From positions 1-64,000 of the forward strand of contig CAYOAL010000020.1 in the NCBI GenBank assembly GCA_964401935.1: a stretch of DNA of 64,000 nt, in the 5' to 3' direction. This DNA is from JAPYTK01 sp964401935 (GTDB lineage Bacteria > Myxococcota_A > Polyangia > Polyangiales > Polyangiaceae). Positions 58,980-64,000 of the stretch are shown here, in pieces. Position 1 is the stretch's first letter, and each line of letters opens with the position of its first letter. The notes beneath the pieces are model-generated. The model did no database searches, had not been told where the DNA came from, and saw only the letters and a program-made list of their open reading frames with translations. Made by a program: the position numbers and the translations under genes.

Positions 58980-59008
58980 TTGACAATCATTCACCCGCCG
59001 AGTACAAA
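58980..59008 (+). promoter_or_regulatory. Sigma-70-type promoter for rplM-rpsI
   Basis: ttgaca at 58980-58985 and tacaaa at 59003-59008 with a 17-base spacer, about 90 bases ahead of the rplM ATG. The -35 is perfect and the -10 matches four of six consensus bases. Confidence 0.6.
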
Positions 59009-59096
59009 CGCGACCCCTTCTTTCCGGGCACTTACCCAGCGGCTAGACCAGCAGATCCAGCCCGCTTGGGCCCGGACCATCGAGGCGACGACAGAC

Positions 59097-59546
59097 ATGA
59101 ATCGACACAAGAAGACCTACTCGGCAAAGGCCGCTGACGCAGCCGCTCAGCGGGGTTGGTGGGTCGTGGATGCCAGCGATCAACCCCTCGGCCGGCTCGC
59201 CTCCATGATCGCCCAGAAGCTGCGCGGCAAGGACAAGGTCACCTTCACCCCGCACGTCGACACCGGCGACTTCGTCGTGGTGGTCAACGCCGACAAGGTG
59301 AAGCTCACCGGCAACAAAGCGAACACCAAGAGCTACTTCAGCCACAGCGGCTACGCAGGTGGCGTCACCGAGGTGGGCTTTCAGCAGATGATGCTGAAGC
59401 GCCCCGACGTGCCCATCACCAAGGCGGTTCGCGGGATGCTCCCGAAGAACGCCCTCGGTCGCAAGCTCATCAAGAAGCTCAAGGTCTACACGGGGCCAGA
59501 TCATCCCCACACCGCGCAAACCCCCAAAGCCCTGGACGTGGGCTGA
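59097..59546 (+). CDS. rplM: 50S ribosomal protein L13
   Basis: 149 residues from ATG 59097, chosen from the conserved N-terminus MNRHKKTYSAKAADAAAQRG. L13 blocks seen: WWVVDASDQPLGRLASMIAQ, GDFVVVVNADKVKLTGNK, KSYFSHSGYAGG, MLPKNALGRKLIKKLKVY, TGPDHPHTAQTP. It binds 23S rRNA early in 50S assembly. It is followed 15 bases later by rpsI, the universal pair. Ordinary codon use. Confidence 0.98.
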   Translation: MNRHKKTYSAKAADAAAQRGWWVVDASDQPLGRLASMIAQKLRGKDKVTFTPHVDTGDFVVVVNADKVKLTGNKANTKSYFSHSGYAGGVTEVGFQQMMLKRPDVPITKAVRGMLPKNALGRKLIKKLKVYTGPDHPHTAQTPKALDVG

Positions 59547-59561
59547 CACGAGGAATGAATC

Positions 59562-59954
59562 ATGGCTGAAGAACGCATCTACGCCACCGGCAAGCGCAAG
59601 TGCGCTGTGGCCCGCGTTTGGGTGAGCCCTGGCACGGGCAAGTTCACCATCAACAAGGTGAACGGGGACGACTACTTCGAGCGCGAGACGACGCGCATGA
59701 TCATGCGTCAGTCGCTCGATCTCCTCGAGCTCGCGGAGACCTGGGACGTGCAGGCCACCGTGGCCGGCGGCGGTCACAGCGCACAGGCCGAGGCCCTGCG
59801 CCACGGCATCGCGCGCGCCCTCTCGGAGGGCGATCCGGAGCGACGCTCGGCGCTCAAGCGCGCGGGCTTCCTCACCCGTGACGCGCGCAAGAAGGAGCGC
59901 AAGAAGTACGGCCAGCCCGGCGCCCGCAAGCGCTTCCAGTACTCGAAGCGCTAG
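59562..59954 (+). CDS. rpsI: 30S ribosomal protein S9
   Basis: 130 residues: MAEERIYATGKRKCAVARVW, FTINKVNGDDYFERETTRM, GGGHSAQAEALRHGIARAL and the Lys/Arg-rich end KKYGQPGARKRFQYSKR, which reaches the decoding P site as in all S9 proteins. A gaggaa ribosome-binding site precedes the ATG. Length matches the family. Confidence 0.98.
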   Translation: MAEERIYATGKRKCAVARVWVSPGTGKFTINKVNGDDYFERETTRMIMRQSLDLLELAETWDVQATVAGGGHSAQAEALRHGIARALSEGDPERRSALKRAGFLTRDARKKERKKYGQPGARKRFQYSKR

Positions 59955-59989
59955 ACGCTTCGCGTCGAGGGCTTCCCTCAGCGACCACC

Positions 59990-60020
59990 AACGCCGGCCT
60001 CACCGCCGGCGTTCGTGTTT
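59990..60020 (+). terminator. Rho-independent-type terminator after rpsI
   Basis: A 9-bp perfect stem (aacgccggc / gccggcgtt) with a 6-base loop, followed by cgtgttt. Sits 36 bases after the rpsI stop and ends the ribosomal operon. Confidence 0.75.
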
Positions 60021-60081
60021 GTGCCACACCCGGCGAGGACCACGGCGACGACGCGGGTGGCCGAACGCGAGCCGCCACCCG

Positions 60082-60951
60082 TCAGGGACACACCCCCGCC
60101 GGCGGCGAGGTCTTCGGGCTGGCCATGCCTTGCCGGAACGAGGAGGTCAGCCGCTCGCTCGTCTCGTCGTGGCCGAGGACACCGTTGCCCCCCTCGGAGC
60201 GCTCGCCGGGCTCGTCGGAGTCGCAGCGATGCAGGGCGAGCGCGGCCGGGGCGGCCAGCACCGACTGCTCGGCGGCCGGGGTCTCGTCCGCGTACGACAT
60301 TCCACCGACCGTCACCCCCGACTTGTCCATCGCGTCCGACGCGTCGCCCCACACGACGTAGTCGAGATCGCCGACGAGCGCGCTCGCGCCATCCCAACGA
60401 AAGAGCACCACCATCTCGTTCGCGTTGGCCAGACCGCTCATGCCTGGCGTGGCGGTCCCCGGCATGGACTGGAGGTCGAAGTCGGGCTCCACGCCATACT
60501 CGCTGGTGAAGCTCATCACGGTGTCGATGGCGACCACGATCCGCGCTCCGGGCCCGATCGTCGATCCCGGTGGGAACTGCACCAAGAAGTCCGTCGTGCC
60601 CACCGTCGGCGACCCGCTCGTCACCGTGTAGTAGGTGGCGAAGTCGGCCAACCAGACGTCGGCGAGCGACTCGGTCGTGTCGAGAGGGTTGTACACCTCG
60701 ATGAGCTCGGCGCGCGTCGGCGACACCACCACCTCGCTGATGAGCAGGTGGGTGCAGACGCCCACGCACCCGCCGCTCCCGCCCGCACCACCCGCGCCGC
60801 CGGTGCCCCCGTCGCCGCCCGCGGCGGTCCCTTCCACGAGGAGGTCTTCACCGTAGATGAGACACCCCGATGCACCGCCGAGCACGAGTGCGCCGGCCAG
60901 CGCGACCGCGGCGCAACAGAGGGGCTGGCTCACCGGTCGAGCGTAGCGCAC
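60082..60951 (-). CDS. Lamin-tail-domain (LTD) lipoprotein
   Basis: About 289 residues from GTG 60951: signal peptide (LCCAAVALAGALVLGGASGC, lipobox), a Gly-rich linker with Cys, then a lamin-tail domain: LISEVVVSPTRAELIEVYNP, LADVWLADFATYY, TIGPGARIVVAID, DLDYVVWGDASDAMDKSG. LTD domains of bacterial lipoproteins are usually adhesive or substrate-binding. The last 70 residues are the typical low-complexity end of such proteins. The frame is open further to 61071 but crosses a hairpin. Convergent with rpsI. Confidence 0.75.
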   Translation of the reverse strand: MRYARPVSQPLCCAAVALAGALVLGGASGCLIYGEDLLVEGTAAGGDGGTGGAGGAGGSGGCVGVCTHLLISEVVVSPTRAELIEVYNPLDTTESLADVWLADFATYYTVTSGSPTVGTTDFLVQFPPGSTIGPGARIVVAIDTVMSFTSEYGVEPDFDLQSMPGTATPGMSGLANANEMVVLFRWDGASALVGDLDYVVWGDASDAMDKSGVTVGGMSYADETPAAEQSVLAAPAALALHRCDSDEPGERSEGGNGVLGHDETSERLTSSFRQGMASPKTSPPAGVCP

Positions 60952-60970
60952 GCCTACGCTCGGGAGCACG

Positions 60971-60997
60971 AAAAAGGGGCTCGACGAGGGGAGCCCC
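60971..60997 (-). terminator. Hairpin with T-run, minus-strand terminator or leader structure
   Basis: ggggctc (60976-60982) pairs with gagcccc (60991-60997), and on the minus strand the stem is followed by five T (60971-60975). It resembles a Rho-independent terminator on the minus strand, about 20 bases ahead of the LTD-lipoprotein start. With no known upstream minus gene in sight, it may act as an attenuator. Confidence 0.55.
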
Positions 60998-61069
60998 GTC
61001 ACCTGACGCGGGCGCGCTTTGCTGCGCGTGAACCCCGGTGCTAGTGCCGTCTGCGACACGAGAACGAGC

Positions 61070-62488
61070 ATGCGAGAGCACGACCAAATCTACGTGGGTG
61101 GCCAGTGGGTCGCCTCCAAGGGCACGGGCAGCATCGACGTCATCCACTCCGACACCGAAGCGGTGATGGGCCGGGTGCCCCGCGGCGCCGTCGAAGACGT
61201 GGACGCGGCGGCACAGGCGGCCCGCGGCGCCTTCGAGAGCTGGGCCGCCACCCCCGCCGACGAGCGCGCGGCCCTGTTGATGAAGGTGAGCGAAGGGCTC
61301 GCCGCGCGCACCGACGAGCTCGCGGAGCTGATCGCCGCAGAGGTGGGCATGCCCAAACCGCTGGCGGCCAAGATCCAGGTGGGCCTGCCCGTCTTCACGT
61401 TCTCCTTCTACGCCAAGCTCCTCCCCAGCTACGCCTTCGAGGAGCAGGTGAGGAGCTCGACGGTGGTGCGCGAGCCGGTAGGGGTAGTGGGTTGCATCAC
61501 GCCGTGGAACTACCCCTTGAACCAAATCGCCGGCAAGGTCGCCCCGGCGCTGGCTGCCGGCTGCACCGTCGTCTTGAAGCCGAGCGAGGTCGCGCCGCTC
61601 GACGCTTACGTGCTCGCGGAGGTGATCCACGCCGCGGGGCTCCCCGCCGGCGTCTTCAACCTGGTGAGCGGACACGGCGTCCCCGTCGGGGAGGCCATCG
61701 CGTCGCATCCGTCGATCGACATGGTCTCGTTCACCGGCTCCACCCGCGCCGGCAAGCGCGTGTACGAGCTCGCGGCGGGCAACGTGAAGCGCGTCGCCCT
61801 CGAGCTGGGTGGCAAATCGGCGAGCGTCGTCCTCGACGACGCCGACCTCACCACCGCCGTCAAACGCAGCGTCGGCAACTGCTTCCTCAACTCGGGCCAG
61901 ACCTGCTCGGCCTGGACGCGCCTGCTCGTCCCCCGCCATCAGCACGACGACGCGGTGGCCATCGCCAAGCAAGCCGCCGAGGCGTTCACCGTCGGCGATC
62001 CCATCGAGGGCAAAGCCAGGCTCGGACCGCTCGCCTCCGCCGCACAGCGCGACCGTGTGCGGAGCTACATCCGCACCGGCCTCGAAGAGGGCGCGACGTT
62101 GGTCACCGGCGGCGCCGACGCACCGGCTGACCTCGACCACGGCTTCTACGTGCGCCCCACCGTCTTCGCCAACGTGACCAACGACATGCGCATCGCCCAA
62201 GAGGAGATCTTCGGCCCCGTGCTGTGCATCATCCCCTACGACTCCGAAGACGACGCGGTCCGCATCGCCAACGACAGCCCCTACGGTCTCGGCGGCGGCG
62301 TCTGGTCGGCAGACACCGAGCGCGCCAAGCGGGTGGCGCGCCGCCTCCGCACCGGTCAGGTCGACATCAACGGTGGCGCCTACAACCCCACCGCTCCCTT
62401 CGGGGGCTACAAGCAGTCGGGCATCGGCCGTGAGTTCGGTACCCATGGCTTCGAGGAGTTCCTCGAGATCAAGTCGTTGCAGCTGTGA
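61070..62488 (+). CDS. Aldehyde dehydrogenase family protein
   Basis: 472 residues from ATG 61070. Motifs: WNYPLNQ (Asn147, oxyanion), FTGSTRAGKR (NAD+ binding), ALELGGKSA (Glu245, general base), and NSGQTCSAW with the catalytic Cys279. EEIFGPVL and GGYKQSGIGRE are also typical. It oxidises an aldehyde to the acid with NAD(P)+; the substrate is unknown. The frame upstream (61019) is not protein-like. The next gene follows 79 bases later on the same strand. Confidence 0.95.
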   Translation: MREHDQIYVGGQWVASKGTGSIDVIHSDTEAVMGRVPRGAVEDVDAAAQAARGAFESWAATPADERAALLMKVSEGLAARTDELAELIAAEVGMPKPLAAKIQVGLPVFTFSFYAKLLPSYAFEEQVRSSTVVREPVGVVGCITPWNYPLNQIAGKVAPALAAGCTVVLKPSEVAPLDAYVLAEVIHAAGLPAGVFNLVSGHGVPVGEAIASHPSIDMVSFTGSTRAGKRVYELAAGNVKRVALELGGKSASVVLDDADLTTAVKRSVGNCFLNSGQTCSAWTRLLVPRHQHDDAVAIAKQAAEAFTVGDPIEGKARLGPLASAAQRDRVRSYIRTGLEEGATLVTGGADAPADLDHGFYVRPTVFANVTNDMRIAQEEIFGPVLCIIPYDSEDDAVRIANDSPYGLGGGVWSADTERAKRVARRLRTGQVDINGGAYNPTAPFGGYKQSGIGREFGTHGFEEFLEIKSLQL

Positions 62489-62566
62489 ACCAGCGGCTGT
62501 CCCGCCGACTACCCGGACGCCTCGACTCCGCCGTTCGACGCGTCCGCATCCTCACTCAGGAGCTCG

Positions 62567-63943
62567 ATGCAGAACCAATCCGTCGTCCGGATCTACGCCA
62601 CGTCGCAGGCGCACGACTACGAGAATCCGTGGCAAGCCAACGCCCCCTCGAGCGGGAGCGGCTCCGGCGTCGTGATCGGCCCGGGCCAGGTGCTCACCGG
62701 TGCTCACGTCGTGGCCGACGCCACCTTCCTCCAAGTGCAGAAGGTGTCCGACCCGAACAAGATGGTCGCGACCGTGCTCGCCATCAACCACGACTGCGAC
62801 CTCGCGTTGCTCACCGTCGACGACCCACGCTTCATGGAAGGTGTGGTGCCCGAGCGGCTCGGCGACCTGCCGCACCTGCGCGATCGCGTCTCGGTGGTCG
62901 GCTATCCCATCGGTGGAGAGGAGATCAGCATCACCGAAGGCGTCGTGTCACGCACCGAGGTGCAGCGCTACAGCCACTCGGAGCGCATGTTGCTCGCGGT
63001 GACGGTGGACGCTGCCATCAACAGCGGCAACAGCGGCGGGCCCGTGTTCAAAGACGACCTCATCGTCGGCATCGCCTTCCAGACGCTCCGTGAGGCGGAG
63101 AACATCGGAGAGCTCGTCCCCGCCCCGCTCATCGCGAAGTTCCTCGAAGGCGTCGAGCGCGGCAAGGAGCCCACGGTGCCGGGCCTCGGCGTGAGCACGC
63201 AGTCGCTCGAGAACCCCCTGTTGCGCCAGCGCGCCGGTCTCACCGGCGATCAGAGCGGCGTGTTGGTGGTGAACGTGGAGTATGGCGGCTCTTCGTGGGG
63301 CAAGGTGGAGCCCGGCGACGCCCTGCTCGCCATCGACGGCTACCCGATCGCCAACAACGGCACCATCCACTACCACGGACGGTTCCGCACCCGCTTCGAC
63401 GTCGTGCTCGGCGATCACCACGTGGGCGACGTGTTGCCCCTCACGATCCAGCGGAACGGAGAGCTGCACGAAGTGAAGATCGAGCTCTGCCCCTACTGCG
63501 CGCTCGTCCCCCGCAGCCAATACAACACGCAGCCGTCGTACTTCATCTACGCGGGCCTCGTCTTCCAGCCGTTGTCGCTCGACCTCCTTCGCACCTGGCA
63601 GCAGTGGTGGGAGAAGGCGCCGGTGGAGCTGTTGCACCACTACTATGTCGGCACCCGCACCGAGCAGCGGCAGGAGGTGGTCGCCCTCACCCACGTGCTC
63701 GCCGACGAGATCAACGTCGGCTATGGCGAGTTCTTCAACGCCGTGGTCGAGTCTGTCAACGGCGTCGCCGTGAAGAGCATGCGCCACTTCGTCGAGCTCG
63801 TGGTGGGCTCGAGCCCGCGCGTCGAGCTCAAGACCACCGACAAGTGTTTGATCGTCCTCGACACCGCGGCAGCCAAAGAGCGTGGCCCAGAGCTGCTCAC
63901 GCGCTACCACGTGCCGCGCGATCGAAGCCGCGACCTCGTCTGA
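62567..63943 (+). CDS. Deg9-like serine protease with two PDZ domains, cytosolic
   Basis: 458 residues. Trypsin-like catalytic triad: His47 (LTGAHVV), Asp78 (DCDLALL), Ser156 (INSGNSGGPV). Two PDZ-like regions follow; the first contains GVLVVNVEYGGSSWGKVEPG. The C-terminal part PSYFIYAGLVFQPLSLDLLR and EINVGYGEFFNAVVESVNGV matches plant Deg9/DegP9-like proteins. No signal peptide or membrane helix is seen, so unlike DegP/DegS it should act in the cytosol. The family is known from plants and scattered bacteria. ATG 62567 is the first Met of the coding part. Confidence 0.9.
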   Translation: MQNQSVVRIYATSQAHDYENPWQANAPSSGSGSGVVIGPGQVLTGAHVVADATFLQVQKVSDPNKMVATVLAINHDCDLALLTVDDPRFMEGVVPERLGDLPHLRDRVSVVGYPIGGEEISITEGVVSRTEVQRYSHSERMLLAVTVDAAINSGNSGGPVFKDDLIVGIAFQTLREAENIGELVPAPLIAKFLEGVERGKEPTVPGLGVSTQSLENPLLRQRAGLTGDQSGVLVVNVEYGGSSWGKVEPGDALLAIDGYPIANNGTIHYHGRFRTRFDVVLGDHHVGDVLPLTIQRNGELHEVKIELCPYCALVPRSQYNTQPSYFIYAGLVFQPLSLDLLRTWQQWWEKAPVELLHHYYVGTRTEQRQEVVALTHVLADEINVGYGEFFNAVVESVNGVAVKSMRHFVELVVGSSPRVELKTTDKCLIVLDTAAAKERGPELLTRYHVPRDRSRDLV

Positions 63944-64000
63944 GCCACGTGGGCCGCGCGTGACCGCTCTCTACCCGCGGCTGGCGGTGGTAGAGTGTGC
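63944..64000. other. Right edge, nothing recognised
   Basis: The last 57 bases follow the protease stop codon. No gene or hairpin can be called; the next gene presumably begins outside the window. Confidence 0.4.

Noticed and set aside
1..64000. CRISPR arrays, prophage or IS transposase
   Set aside because: No regularly spaced repeats with unique spacers and no transposase or phage structural genes were seen.

Overview
The window is about 70% GC, with G or C at almost every third codon position. It carries many lipoproteins, three eukaryote-like Ser/Thr kinases, Cys-rich and FG-GAP surface lipoproteins, and a von Willebrand A protein with a MYXO-CTERM-like tail (Gly-Cys, hydrophobic stretch, Arg cluster). 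Together these point to a myxobacterium (Myxococcota, probably Polyangia). This is chromosomal sequence: rplM-rpsI and a tRNA-Ser are present, and I see no phage or IS transposase.

Layout. 1-6.1 kb: an AI-2E-type permease cut by the left edge, a transglutaminase-like protein that seems to lack its catalytic Cys, and a stop-start-overlapped operon of Ser/Thr kinase, short-chain dehydrogenase and old-yellow-enzyme oxidoreductase. 6.1-17.3 kb: mostly lipoproteins (one ferritin-like, one with helix-hairpin-helix repeats and a P-domain), a second kinase, a GNAT enzyme and phosphonoacetaldehyde hydrolase (phnX). 17.3-25 kb: a LysR regulator of the aminoethylphosphonate type, a PhyH dioxygenase, the vWA protein between two copies of a 36-bp repeat, a CapA-like lipoprotein, a crotonase and a MenT/AbiEii-like toxin-antitoxin pair. 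25-36.7 kb: a kinase fused to an FKBP prolyl isomerase, a CoA-transferase, a cNMP-binding/TGS/uridine-kinase fusion, a very divergent PolA with a cupin gene, and a CASTOR/POLLUX-like channel. 36.9-43.6 kb: a coupled operon of two lipoproteins, a TonB-dependent receptor and RlpA, next to a RegB/RegA-type redox two-component system with a His-rich loop. 43.7-53 kb: surface lipoproteins, a DsbA-like thiol oxidoreductase whose first active-site Cys codon is TGA (probable selenoprotein), a DHH-like gene apparently broken by an internal inversion, a PP2C phosphatase and tRNA-Ser(GGA). 53.3-64 kb: two tandem histidine kinases, two acyl-CoA dehydrogenases with an operator-like palindrome, rplM-rpsI with promoter and terminator, an LTD-domain lipoprotein, an aldehyde dehydrogenase and a cytosolic Deg-type protease.

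How the genes work together. Signalling dominates: three Ser/Thr kinases and one PP2C, three histidine kinases and one response regulator. The acyl-CoA dehydrogenases, crotonase and CoA-transferase suggest fatty-acid or aromatic acyl-CoA breakdown. phnX, the LysR gene and perhaps PhyH look like part of a phosphonate module without a transaminase in view.

The most interesting items are the probable selenoprotein DsbA with a hairpin at SECIS distance, the intragenic inversion at 49 kb, the kinase-FKBP fusion, the PolA paralogue with lost nuclease residues and a changed steric gate, the cNMP-controlled nucleoside kinase, and the MenT-like TA pair. All calls come from reading the sequence by eye; no database search was run.
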